A DNA stretch of 48,443 bases from a virus: positions 1-48,443 of IMG/VR virus record IMGVR_UViG_3300046413_001120. One strand, 5' to 3'. The notes below the pieces were generated by a model. It saw only the letters and a program-made list of their open reading frames with translations. It was not told where the DNA came from and ran no database searches. How positions within the stretch are numbered: position 1 is the first letter of the stretch; every line of letters begins with the position of its first letter. Of this stretch, positions 1 to 6,731 are shown one piece after another. Made by a program: the position numbers and the translations under genes.

Positions 1-121
1 CAAGATTCAATATCTCTCGTGTGAAATCCTCTATATAGGATACACATATCTTAATCAATATCCAAACCAAGCCCATTATTTCTTTTGTAAGTGACCCTAT
101 TGTAGGTTTATGATTTGACAT
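1..121 (-). CDS. Hypothetical membrane protein, C-terminus outside window
   Basis: This gene starts with ATG at 121 and is open to the window edge, giving 40 codons. Its start overlaps the stop of the previous gene in a TAATG junction, which supports the start by translational coupling. The visible protein has a polar N-terminus (MSNHKPTIGS) followed by a hydrophobic stretch around residues 16-30 (MGLVWILIKICVSYI) that looks like one membrane helix. No family is recognised and the function is unknown. Confidence 0.6.
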   Translation of the reverse strand, partial: MSNHKPTIGSLTKEIMGLVWILIKICVSYIEDFTREILNL

Positions 122-501
122 TAATCCCTCCACCAATGATTCAAGGGAAGTTTCATCATATAATAATGTGTATCATTAATCTCTACATAATCGGGTATAT
201 CTTGATGCAACTCTTGATTCACTATTGTGATGGTGAGTTTCTCTCGTATATCCTCATCCATATAATCGGGCCAAATCACATCCAACTCACTCCAACAACC
301 ATACAAGGGATTATCGGAAGGCACAATTCTATAAGGGATTATCTCGGTTTTCACCGATAGGTGTGAGCGATGATTGTTCCATTCATCCAATAATACGGGT
401 GAATCATTTGGTAGTATATTGGTATCTTGTCCCTTTAACACTCCAACCATTATGAATGTCACTACCATTATAATTAAGTGTACTTTACTTATTCTTGTCA
501 T
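121..501 (-). CDS. Small exported protein of unknown function (126 aa)
   Basis: The first 24 residues form a signal peptide or membrane anchor: basic MTRISK, then a hydrophobic core ending in GVLKGQ, so the mature part (about 100 aa) is probably outside the cytoplasm. It is rich in acidic and aromatic residues (CWSELDVIWPDYMDED near residue 70) and has no motif I recognise. An AAGGA site precedes the ATG at 501. The leader contains a strong hairpin (531-561) and a TATATACATATATA element (605-618). It forms a coupled pair with the next gene (TAATG overlap). A lysis or envelope role is possible but not shown. Confidence 0.65.
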   Translation of the reverse strand: MTRISKVHLIIMVVTFIMVGVLKGQDTNILPNDSPVLLDEWNNHRSHLSVKTEIIPYRIVPSDNPLYGCWSELDVIWPDYMDEDIREKLTITIVNQELHQDIPDYVEINDTHYYMMKLPLNHWWRD

Positions 502-530
502 TTATATCCTTTTCGAGATTGTGAGAATGA

Positions 531-561
531 TTTGGGGGGATTCGTTAGAATCTTCCCCAAA
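531..561 (-). other. Strong GC hairpin in the leader of the 121-501 gene
   Basis: TTTGGGG at 531-537 pairs with CCCCAAA at 555-561, and an inner GGATTC/GAATCT stem closes a GTTA loop. It lies between the stop of the GHKL gene (647) and the next start (501). No T-run follows on the minus strand, so a classical intrinsic terminator is not supported. It may be an RNA-stabilising, attenuating or processing structure. Confidence 0.55.
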
Positions 562-604
562 CACTCTCGAGTCTCGTACTTTGTGGTCTCTTTCCGTTCC
601 TCTA

Positions 605-618
605 TATATACATATATA
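605..618 (-). promoter_or_regulatory. TATATATGTATATA element, copy 1
   Basis: This is an exact copy of a 14-nt near-palindrome (TATATATGTATATA read on the minus strand) that also occurs at 2387-2400, 31256-31269 and 42611-42624, always just upstream of a minus-strand gene. Here it lies about 100 nt before the start at 501. It could be a -10-like promoter element or a protein-binding site; which one cannot be told from sequence. Confidence 0.45.
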
Positions 619-646
619 GAACTTGAAAAAAAGTCCTTACTTTGTT

Positions 647-2275
647 TTAAGCAGCCAACTTTGATTGCTTCTTCTTGGCGATTTCCATCACTTTGTGTTC
701 ATCAATATCCAACTCTGAGAAATTGATTGTAACGAACTCTGTTTTTGGAAACTTCTTATTCCAAGATTTGAACTCGTTATTTACACTATCAGCAAACCCT
801 CTTGCCAATACTACTACTCGTTTCACTTCACCACCACGATTCATATAGTATCGAGCAACTTGTGATACAACTGAAGTATCTGCAATCTCATCTTTAATCT
901 CAACCAATGAAGTATCTTCTTCATCCTCATATGTGAAATCTGGTTTAGATGATATGTGTGCTTTTTCGTGAGATAGGTTATCTTTCATATCCTCAACTGA
1001 TATATCTTTACCGAATACATGCTTTCTCTTTGCATCAGCAATAGGACCCTCTTCATACATAACAGCTTCAAACGCATCATGCCATTGAGATTCTCTAATA
1101 TCTGCTGTTGGATATCCATTCTCGTGGTTCTCAACATATTCTTGGATGATTGGTTTCAAGTAATCCTGCCATGCCTTATCAAAACCATTCTTAGTAGTGT
1201 TTGTTGGTACTATGTAATCTTTTGGTAAATCCAACTCTACGAATAAACCATTTAAGTGAGCAATACCACCAGTTCTCTCACTTGCTTTGTACTTGATACT
1301 ACCTAACAATATATTGTTTTGATATACATAGATAGTAGGTATCGCAGAACGAGCAGGTGAACCACATAGTAGGTGTCTCGTACCTAATGATATCCACACC
1401 TTGCGTTGGATAGCAGATAAGTGTTTACCAAACTTGATTGGTATATTCACACCCTCATAATTAATAGTTTCACCTAATACATCAAACTGATTGTTAGTGG
1501 ATTTCTCATACTGTCCACCAGGTTTTTCCCAACTCTTATCAGAAGAACCTTTGTTATCAAGAAACTTCTCACCACCGACCAATACTTTTGTTTTAGTTTT
1601 TGCACCAGTATGTAGTTTAAATGTAATAGTAATCTTACCACTACTCAATAGACGATTGTAACGATTCTGAATAGATTTATACCAAGTGTTTTTACTTGGT
1701 GACCACCATTCTTTTACAAACTTTGAACCATCCACATTAGTAATCTCAATCATTGTTCCGTAATTAACATCACCTAATGGAGTCATTTCGTGTTTGAAAT
1801 GGTCTATTGGTAAATCAACTGATTCCATTGATGGTGCTTTTCCATCTTCATATACACATTGTGATTCAAATGGTTTATCTTCACCAATCTCACTTGTGAT
1901 TACTCTACCTGGTTCACCAAGATAATGAGTAAACTGATTATATCCTAATCCCCATCGTGATGTCCCACCATTCTTAATCTTGGCGGTTGCAGAAACTGCA
2001 GTAGTAACATATAATTTATTACCTACAGTCACTTTAGACATACCAATACCATTATCATAAATCTTAATAGTATCTGGTGAGAGTGTATCATTAGGATTGA
2101 AAAACTCTACTACGATATTCCGAATGTGGTCATCTGGTAATCGTGGGTCATCGAGTCCGATTAGTGAATTATCTAATGCATCTTCTAATGCATTAAATGC
2201 GGCACCATATCCAGCACCTTTGAAAGATTTGTAAACATCACTGGTGATTACAAGTTCTTGTGTTTGTTTAGTCAT
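647..2275 (-). CDS. GHKL ATPase with C-terminal PD-(D/E)XK nuclease-like domain
   Basis: The N-terminal half shows a full GHKL (gyrase/Hsp90/MutL/MORC) ATP site: N-box E31..D35-N36, G1 box D74-N-G-I-G78, lid GTSRWGLG at 104-111 and GT at 173-174. Residues 200-400 resemble no family I can name. The C-terminal part contains P445-D446, then V-E459-I-K461 and Q472-VARYY, the spacing expected for a PD-(D/E)XK nuclease with a QxxxY-type motif. GHKL proteins of T4-like phages include rIIA and topoisomerase subunit gp39; the length (542 aa) and C-terminus do not clearly fit either. The protein is intracellular. Its ATG follows AAAGGA, and the leader carries a long-stem inverted repeat and a TATATACATATATA element. 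The ATPase is confident; the nuclease assignment is an inference from motif spacing. Confidence 0.8.
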   Translation of the reverse strand: MTKQTQELVITSDVYKSFKGAGYGAAFNALEDALDNSLIGLDDPRLPDDHIRNIVVEFFNPNDTLSPDTIKIYDNGIGMSKVTVGNKLYVTTAVSATAKIKNGGTSRWGLGYNQFTHYLGEPGRVITSEIGEDKPFESQCVYEDGKAPSMESVDLPIDHFKHEMTPLGDVNYGTMIEITNVDGSKFVKEWWSPSKNTWYKSIQNRYNRLLSSGKITITFKLHTGAKTKTKVLVGGEKFLDNKGSSDKSWEKPGGQYEKSTNNQFDVLGETINYEGVNIPIKFGKHLSAIQRKVWISLGTRHLLCGSPARSAIPTIYVYQNNILLGSIKYKASERTGGIAHLNGLFVELDLPKDYIVPTNTTKNGFDKAWQDYLKPIIQEYVENHENGYPTADIRESQWHDAFEAVMYEEGPIADAKRKHVFGKDISVEDMKDNLSHEKAHISSKPDFTYEDEEDTSLVEIKDEIADTSVVSQVARYYMNRGGEVKRVVVLARGFADSVNNEFKSWNKKFPKTEFVTINFSELDIDEHKVMEIAKKKQSKLAA

Positions 2276-2287
2276 TGACTATCCTTT

Positions 2288-2331
2288 CAATCAAGATTTT
2301 GTTCAGAGCTCAAACGAGTTGGTCTTGATTG
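2288..2331 (-). promoter_or_regulatory. Perfect 9-bp inverted repeat in the GHKL gene leader
   Basis: CAATCAAGA (2288-2296) is exactly complementary to TCTTGATTG (2323-2331), with a 26-nt loop that contains a small CTC/GAG stem. The structure ends only a few bases before the AAAGGA ribosome-binding site of the gene starting at 2275. Folding in mRNA could therefore affect translation or stability of the GHKL message. Confidence 0.5.
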
Positions 2332-2386
2332 TTTAGTTATGATTGGATATCCTAATATTTCCTACTAGCGATATATCAATCTGTTG

Positions 2387-2400
2387 TATATACATATATA
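2387..2400 (-). promoter_or_regulatory. TATATATGTATATA element, copy 2
   Basis: Second exact copy of the 14-nt motif, in the 160-nt gap between the 173-aa hypothetical gene and the GHKL gene, about 110 nt before the GHKL start. The distance is similar to copy 1. Candidate promoter core or binding site. Confidence 0.45.
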
Positions 2401-2435
2401 TCATATGTAATTCTCAAAATGTAATTTATTTTAGA

Positions 2436-2957
2436 TTACCTCACAAATATATCCTCTTTTATGTTTAGATTTGCATCTTCCATACTACCTTTGTGAGCAG
2501 TTGTCTCTATTCTTTTCTTAAATCTTTCGTGCATCTGATTCAACGCGTATGTTTGTTTCTTTGTTAAACCACCATACTTTGATACACCTTGTGATACACT
2601 CTGTAAAAATTCTTGTGAACGAACCATATAACTCGTACTATAATCACACTTGAATAGTGTATCGTGTACTATCTTGATTTTACTCATAATCTTTTTAATC
2701 TTTTCTGTCTTTTCCAACCGAGTTTCTTTGGTATCGTTACTACGCCATTTCACATAGTTTCTAATTACATTTGATATGGCAGAATCCATCTTTGGTGTAA
2801 TCTTCCTACCACCACCAATTGCACCCTGCATACTCTGTACAAACTCTTTATACCCATCATTCATATAGTAATCTGGGTCTTGTAGTATATGAGTTAATTG
2901 TTTGTATGTTTTACCATACTCATCCATATTTGATTCTATTCTTTTTGGTACACTCAC
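2436..2957 (-). CDS. Conserved-looking phage protein of unknown function (173 aa)
   Basis: This is a charged, mostly helical protein with no recognised catalytic motif. Residues 128-150 (GGLTKKQTYALNQMHERFK) resemble a short helical segment common in phage-encoded proteins, with the pattern G-x-L-[ST]-x-K-Q, but I cannot name a family. The start is GTG at 2957 with AGGA about 8 nt upstream, and it overlaps the previous stop by 4 nt (GTGA). It is the last gene before the 160-nt leader of the GHKL gene, so it probably ends the operon of small genes transcribed from about 3.8 kb. Confidence 0.6.
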   Translation of the reverse strand: MSVPKRIESNMDEYGKTYKQLTHILQDPDYYMNDGYKEFVQSMQGAIGGGRKITPKMDSAISNVIRNYVKWRSNDTKETRLEKTEKIKKIMSKIKIVHDTLFKCDYSTSYMVRSQEFLQSVSQGVSKYGGLTKKQTYALNQMHERFKKRIETTAHKGSMEDANLNIKEDIFVR

Positions 2958-3289
2958 GCAATAGTCCTATCTAATTCAGCCCACATCAATAATGAACTAA
3001 TTAACTTATCATCATTATCATTCCATTCACTTTCTCTATCTATTGCATTCCAATAAACTTCGCCAGTATTGTGGTCATATATGTGGTCTATATTGATTTC
3101 ACCATCAACTACTTCCCACACTACTGATAAATCTTCAATGTTATCCACAATATGAGCTTTCATCCACACATCAAATACTTCACACTCCAACATCAATTGA
3201 AGTATTGTAACCTCTCTAATATGTGGTGGTGTATTTATCTCTTCAACTGCAACCATATGGTTCACATTATATATTGTTTCATTCAACAT
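2954..3289 (-). CDS. Hypothetical acidic protein (111 aa)
   Basis: The start was placed at ATG 3289 because it overlaps the upstream stop as TAATG and has GGAG 7 nt before it; a longer reading would run 34 nt into the preceding gene. The protein is acidic and tryptophan-rich toward its C-terminus (SSLLMWAELDRTIA). No known domain, signal peptide or membrane segment is visible. It is coupled on both sides (TAATG upstream, GTGA downstream), so it belongs to the 3.8-2.4 kb operon. Function unknown. Confidence 0.55.
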   Translation of the reverse strand: MLNETIYNVNHMVAVEEINTPPHIREVTILQLMLECEVFDVWMKAHIVDNIEDLSVVWEVVDGEINIDHIYDHNTGEVYWNAIDRESEWNDNDDKLISSLLMWAELDRTIA

Positions 3290-3600
3290 TAAGCAACTCC
3301 AAGTTCTTCTAACGCACTCCAAGTTCCCTCGAACCCAACCATATCAGATTCATCTTCCATAGTACCACATATCCTATTCGTCATATCGTTTTCCAAATCC
3401 TCCATCAACTCTTTTTGAGCTGATTTACTCATCCAATTCATCCGATGAAAATGTTCACCCTCAGAATCAACTCGCCACATCTCAACTACCTTGAGTGAAT
3501 CAGAAACCGAAGAGAACACATACTCAACTATGAGTTTGTTTCCCTCGAAGTTAGTGGAAGAATCGAACTTCCCAAATGTTTTTTCAAAAGTGTATGTCAT
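3289..3600 (-). CDS. Hypothetical protein (103 aa)
   Basis: Starts at ATG 3600 with AAGGA about 10 nt upstream, one base after the stop of the 56-aa gene. The protein is acidic and soluble-looking, with a predicted beta-rich first half (LIVEYVFSSVSDSLKVVEMW) and a helical middle (KELMEDLENDM). There are no cysteine clusters or catalytic motifs. It is the second gene after the promoter at 3796-3825. Function unknown. Confidence 0.55.
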   Translation of the reverse strand: MTYTFEKTFGKFDSSTNFEGNKLIVEYVFSSVSDSLKVVEMWRVDSEGEHFHRMNWMSKSAQKELMEDLENDMTNRICGTMEDESDMVGFEGTWSALEELGVA

Positions 3601-3601
3601 A

Positions 3602-3772
3602 CTATTTGTTTCCTTTTTTTCTATTGAATAAAAAATCTAAAATATCATCAGCAGTTTCATTCTCTTCAACTATCTCATTGAGATTGTCAAATAGATTTAA
3701 TTGATTCTTGTGATTACCATAATCAGTTCTTTCAACTATGTCACCAAAAGCGTTTTCAACTAAGTTCTTCAT
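3602..3772 (-). CDS. Hypothetical acidic small protein (56 aa)
   Basis: The reading frame is open from 3838, but the promoter at 3796-3825 would lie inside it. The ATG at 3772, preceded by GGGGA at proper spacing, is therefore taken as the start. The product begins MKNLVENAFGDIVE and is acidic with a basic tail (NRKKGNK). It is the first gene after promoter P1. Small first genes behind strong promoters are often early host-takeover proteins in phages, but that role is only an inference here. Confidence 0.6.
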   Translation of the reverse strand: MKNLVENAFGDIVERTDYGNHKNQLNLFDNLNEIVEENETADDILDFLFNRKKGNK

Positions 3773-3795
3773 ATATTCCCCATTTATCATACATA

Positions 3796-3825
3796 AATAT
3801 AAGGCCAAATGCCAATACGAGTCAA
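3796..3825 (-). promoter_or_regulatory. Sigma70-type promoter P1
   Basis: On the minus strand this reads TTGACT (3825-3820), an 18-nt spacer and TATATT (3801-3796). The -35 box overlaps the stop codon of the SGNH-like gene, so the promoter restarts transcription for 3772-2436. The spacer (CGTATTGGC...) is nearly identical to that of P3 at 5689-5718. Six sites in this window share the same boxes and spacing. Confidence 0.8.
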
Positions 3826-4490
3826 GTATTATTTTCAACTATTTTTGTTTGTATATATTTTGCTAACTCTCTATGCCCATTCTCTGTTGGGTGCATTTTA
3901 CTTTTTACTAATTTCAAAATCTGTTTTGTATCTAAAAAAGAATCTGGTAACTTATCAAATTCATTCTCTATTGGCATAAACTGAATCAGTTCGTGTCCAA
4001 ATTGCTTACATAAAGAATCTACACTCCAAATATACCTTAGTGTTTTTTTATTATCAACATCATCATTTTGATACTTAGAATAATATTCTAACGAGTAAAC
4101 TATACTCTCGTGGTTTGGATTTTGATTCTTAAAATCTGTGTTGAAATCTGGTACGATTCCCAAAAACATATTTGCTTTCTCACTCCAATACTCTGTTCTA
4201 TGTGGAAATGACCACTGAACTATATAGGTATTTTTAGTATCAGTATTAAGTATATGTTCTGATAACATTCTAAATGTTCTATCATTAGAACCACCACTCC
4301 AACCATAGTTTTCAACTTGATAACCCAATGTATCACCAACTATATATGGCCAACTTTTTTTAGATGGTTTGTGATGTATTAATTTATCAGGCATATAATT
4401 CCGTAAATCTGTTTTATCATTAAACCAATCTGGTAAATCATCTAACTCTTCACCAAAGGTAAAACTACAACCATATGATATTAATTTAAT
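3822..4490 (-). CDS. SGNH-hydrolase-like protein, probable ATT start (222 aa)
   Basis: The frame extends upstream of the first in-frame ATG (4394) to an in-frame stop. The added 32 residues contain GCSFTFGEEL (about residues 7-16), which matches the beginning of the paralogue at 22970-23644 and carries the block I nucleophile Ser. A glycine-rich SGGSND (about 66-71) and HPTENGH near the C-terminus resemble the later SGNH blocks. The only plausible start in register is ATT at 4490, which overlaps the previous stop (TAATT) where neighbours use TAATG; AGAGG lies 7 nt upstream. SGNH enzymes remove or transfer acyl groups on glycans or lipids. Substrate unknown. An ATG-to-ATT change or a true AUU start are both possible. 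Confidence 0.65.
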   Translation of the reverse strand: MKLISYGCSFTFGEELDDLPDWFNDKTDLRNYMPDKLIHHKPSKKSWPYIVGDTLGYQVENYGWSGGSNDRTFRMLSEHILNTDTKNTYIVQWSFPHRTEYWSEKANMFLGIVPDFNTDFKNQNPNHESIVYSLEYYSKYQNDDVDNKKTLRYIWSVDSLCKQFGHELIQFMPIENEFDKLPDSFLDTKQILKLVKSKMHPTENGHRELAKYIQTKIVENNT

Positions 4491-4663
4491 TATTCTGCCT
4501 CTTTAACAATTTTTTCCATCTTTTCTTTCAATACATATAATGTATTGCGAGCTCCATCTATGTAACTCCTACTATCTGTATTAGCAGAATACTCTGGTAG
4601 ACAATTTACTGAATCATCTAACTCACATTCTATCTCATTAATTAGTTCTAATATTTCTTTCAC
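4490..4663 (-). CDS. Hypothetical small helical protein (57 aa)
   Basis: Start taken as GTG 4663, which overlaps the previous stop (GTGA) and has AGGA 8 nt upstream; an ATG at 4684 would overlap the upstream gene by 25 nt. The product is rich in Glu, Lys and Leu (KEILELINEIECEL and LKEKMEKIVKEAE) and is probably a helical bundle or coiled coil. Two cysteines are present without a metal-site pattern. Function unknown. Confidence 0.5.
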   Translation of the reverse strand: MKEILELINEIECELDDSVNCLPEYSANTDSRSYIDGARNTLYVLKEKMEKIVKEAE

Positions 4664-4845
4664 GATGCTATTCCTATATTCCAAGACAACATTATTGCCT
4701 CACTTAGAGTGATGTTGGGTTTTTCATCTACTACCCAATTCTCCATCTCTGTTATTAAAAAATCTATATCTTCCCATCCCATCCAATTCTTCATTATAAT
4801 ATTGAAGTATGGGTCATTCTGTAGTACCATATCTGTTTTCATCAT
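4660..4845 (-). CDS. Hypothetical small protein (61 aa)
   Basis: Start placed at ATG 4845, where it overlaps the upstream TGA stop as ATGA; a TTG start at 4869 is possible but would overlap more and has no better ribosome site. The product is tryptophan- and methionine-rich (NWMGWEDIDFLITEMENWVV) and acidic. No domain is recognised. It is translationally coupled on both sides. Confidence 0.5.
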   Translation of the reverse strand: MMKTDMVLQNDPYFNIIMKNWMGWEDIDFLITEMENWVVDEKPNITLSEAIMLSWNIGIAS

Positions 4846-5189
4846 ATCATATAGTTTGGACCAGTCCAACTGAAATAGTTCTGGTTATCATCAAATATAT
4901 TACCACGAGTGTGTTTTGCTGGAGCATTATATCCAGCTGCTTTCAGTACATCACCAGCTTTTAGTGGTAATCCTTTATGAGAACCATCAACTTTAGATAC
5001 GAAACCCCAAACTGATGAACCCCTTATAATCTTTAAGAACTTCCTACCATCTTTGAGTGATATCACATCTGCACTGATAGGTTTACCATTACACCATTTT
5101 ATATAGTTCTCTTCTATACCAAGTACCAACCTATCAATTGCGGAATCGAAGTCTTGTTTAGGTGGTAGTGGTTTTATACCATTAATCAA
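4842..5189 (-). CDS. Conserved-looking phage protein (115 aa), TTG start
   Basis: No catalytic domain is recognised. The central part (KWCNGKPISADVISLKDG, then FLKIIRGSSVWGFVSK) looks like a compact beta-rich fold, and the C-terminal region KAAGYNAPAKHTRGNIFD has the look of a segment conserved among marine T4-like phages; that is an impression, not a search result. The start is TTG at 5189 with AGGA 7 nt upstream, directly after the stop of the 68-aa gene. It is transcribed from promoter P2. Function unknown. Confidence 0.55.
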   Translation of the reverse strand: MINGIKPLPPKQDFDSAIDRLVLGIEENYIKWCNGKPISADVISLKDGRKFLKIIRGSSVWGFVSKVDGSHKGLPLKAGDVLKAAGYNAPAKHTRGNIFDDNQNYFSWTGPNYMI

Positions 5190-5396
5190 TTAGAAATCCT
5201 CCAATTCATCGATTCCCTCATATAGGTCATCTTCGAAGTTGAACCCTTTCACAAGTGTAGTGTTATTGAAACCCTCATTGAGAGTATCAAAGTTAGTGTT
5301 ATCAACACCCATTTCATCAAGGGCGGTTTTCTTAGTACCGAACCCAATATCATTTACTGGTGTATGTTTCTTTAGTTTCTTGATTTGTTTCTTCAT
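5190..5396 (-). CDS. Hypothetical small protein (68 aa)
   Basis: An earlier in-frame ATG at 5417 sits at the predicted transcription start of P2. The ATG at 5396, with AAGGA 7 nt upstream, is therefore chosen. The protein has a basic N-terminus (MKKQIKKLKKH) and an acidic C-terminus (EDDLYEGIDELEDF), suggesting a nucleic-acid or protein contact region followed by a disordered acidic tail. First gene behind P2. Function unknown. Confidence 0.55.
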   Translation of the reverse strand: MKKQIKKLKKHTPVNDIGFGTKKTALDEMGVDNTNFDTLNEGFNNTTLVKGFNFEDDLYEGIDELEDF

Positions 5397-5422
5397 TGTT
5401 ATTTCCTTATTTTTCATATATG

Positions 5423-5452
5423 AATATACGGCTTTTTTTATATTAAAGTCAA
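5423..5452 (-). promoter_or_regulatory. Sigma70-type promoter P2
   Basis: TTGACT (5452-5447), an 18-nt spacer and TATATT (5428-5423) on the minus strand. An A-rich block upstream (AATTAAAGAAAACAC) is shared with P3 and may act as an UP element. It serves the small-gene run from 5396 downward. Confidence 0.8.
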
Positions 5453-5470
5453 GTGTTTTCTTTAATTATT

Positions 5471-5662
5471 TTAAATAAAATCCTTTATGATTGAATCACC
5501 ACCACAACAAGGACATATTTTAAATGTTCCAGTCTTATCGTCAAATGTTACTGCGGCGAAAAAAGGTTTATCCAACCCTATAGATTTACCAAAGGCTGCC
5601 AATCCCTTGTCTATCTTTTTTTGTGATGCAATTGCTTTTGGTGTTTTGAATTTTGAAACCAT
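5471..5662 (-). CDS. Small Cys-motif protein (63 aa)
   Basis: The C-terminal third contains CPCCGGDS, a compact cysteine cluster that could bind zinc together with other residues, although only one CxCC group is visible. The N-terminal half is basic and helical (TPKAIASQKKIDKGLAAF). It starts at ATG 5662 behind AGGGA and promoter P3, and is the only gene between P3 and P2. It could be a small early regulator; function unknown. Confidence 0.6.
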   Translation of the reverse strand: MVSKFKTPKAIASQKKIDKGLAAFGKSIGLDKPFFAAVTFDDKTGTFKICPCCGGDSIIKDFI

Positions 5663-5688
5663 TGTTTATTCCCTTTATTTAATACCTA

Positions 5689-5718
5689 AATATAGGGCAA
5701 AAAGCCAATACGAGTCAA
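5689..5718 (-). promoter_or_regulatory. Sigma70-type promoter P3
   Basis: TTGACT (5718-5713), an 18-nt spacer and TATATT (5694-5689). The spacer begins CGTATTGGC as in P1, and the upstream A-rich block is shared with P2. P3 therefore looks like a recombined or duplicated copy of a promoter cassette. Confidence 0.8.
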
Positions 5719-5766
5719 GTGTTTTCTTTAATTATTATGATATTTTTCGATTTAATTCGTAATATA

Positions 5767-6054
5767 TTAGGATTTTGTGAACATATCCCATATGTGTTTG
5801 GCCATTAGACCTATAAAACCTGTACCAATGACGGTTCTCCACTTGCCTGTGGATTCTCTGAATTGTGAGTTCAGTTTTGTTTCTGCCCATAAACCCTCAT
5901 GCGGATTGAATAGATTCTCTTTAACAAATTTGATATTTGTATGCACTTCTTGATGTGCTTTATCCATTTCAGTTTTCATCTCATCAATAGATTGCGTAAG
6001 ATTATCAATCTTATTGTGTATCAACTCAAACTCTTTCTTATCTGCTTGGTTCAC
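5767..6054 (-). CDS. XhlA-like coiled-coil membrane protein, possible lysis accessory
   Basis: Residues 1-45 form a charged coiled coil (ELIHNKIDNLTQSIDEMKTEM). The C-terminus has the arrangement KWRTVIGTGFIGLMAKHIW, a basic residue followed by a hydrophobic helix, as in haemolysin XhlA/holin-accessory proteins. Length (95 aa) fits that group. The start is GTG 6054 with GGAG 8 nt upstream. It follows three other small membrane-anchored coiled-coil genes, so the group may be a lysis or membrane cassette. The family link rests on layout only. Confidence 0.5.
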   Translation of the reverse strand: MNQADKKEFELIHNKIDNLTQSIDEMKTEMDKAHQEVHTNIKFVKENLFNPHEGLWAETKLNSQFRESTGKWRTVIGTGFIGLMAKHIWDMFTKS

Positions 6055-6139
6055 TTGGGGTTCTCCATTGGTTATTTTTTTATCAGTAATAAATAGTATA
6101 TATATAAAAACTTTGTAAAAAAATTAAGTTCTTTTTTAC

Positions 6140-6400
6140 TTATTTTTTAGGTTTATATAGTTTACCTGTATGATAATTCTTTTTATATCTTTTTTTGCGT
6201 GGTTGTGGTTTACGCGGTTTGTAATTCTTTTCTAATCTGAAGATTTCTTCTTTAAGTAGATGTCTTGTTGTTCTTAATCTATCTATCTCATCGTTCTTTG
6301 CTTCAGCACTTTGTAGTGTCCATAGTCCCATACTAAGACCACCTAAAATTACTCCGATAATTGTACCACACCCAAATGCAATCCATACTGTCTCAATCAT
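6140..6400 (-). CDS. Membrane-anchored protein with basic tail (86 aa)
   Basis: An N-terminal membrane helix (about residues 5-27, glycine-rich: FGCGTIIGVILGGLSMGLW) is followed by a short coiled coil (about 36-58) and a strongly basic, proline/lysine-rich tail (KPRKPQPRKKRYKKN). It starts at ATG 6400, overlapping the previous stop by 8 nt, with AAGGA upstream. The layout (anchor, coil, basic tail) resembles small phage spanin- or holin-associated proteins but is not diagnostic. Confidence 0.6.
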   Translation of the reverse strand: MIETVWIAFGCGTIIGVILGGLSMGLWTLQSAEAKNDEIDRLRTTRHLLKEEIFRLEKNYKPRKPQPRKKRYKKNYHTGKLYKPKK

Positions 6401-6716
6401 TTGTTGTATCCTTATCTAATTTCTTGTTTATATCAGATAACTCTTTTTCTAAATCTCGAATTACCTCTTTAATGGTATCTGGTGTTTTTCTACCCTCATA
6501 CCTATCTTCGTACTTCCATATCCTCTCTTGGATTAGATTTGCTCTATCCTTGAGTATCTTATTGTCAAGTCTTGTTTCTACTTTCTTGACTTTCTCTTGT
6601 ACTTGTTGTATATCATCTGCTTTAGCATACCTACCATCTACTGAGAACGCAGTTCCCATTAGTGTGATACATCCTATTGCAAGTGCAACAATCGTTTTTG
6701 TTTTATCTAACTCCAT
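6393..6716 (-). CDS. Membrane-anchored or exported coiled-coil protein (107 aa)
   Basis: After MELDKTK there is a hydrophobic segment (TIVALAIGCITLMGTAF, about 8-24), then a periplasm-like region with a long charged coiled coil (QQVQEKVKKVETRL and IRDLEKELSDINKKL). The cysteine in the hydrophobic core is not followed by a clear lipobox. The start has GGAG 7 nt upstream. The pattern is that of an inner-membrane spanin-like or holin-associated protein; the function is not established. Confidence 0.6.
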   Translation of the reverse strand: MELDKTKTIVALAIGCITLMGTAFSVDGRYAKADDIQQVQEKVKKVETRLDNKILKDRANLIQERIWKYEDRYEGRKTPDTIKEVIRDLEKELSDINKKLDKDTTND

Positions 6717-6731
6717 AGTATAACTCCTTGT

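Noticed and set aside
531-561. Intrinsic terminator of the GHKL gene
   Set aside because: The hairpin is strong but no U-tract follows on the transcribed strand, so it is listed only as a structure.
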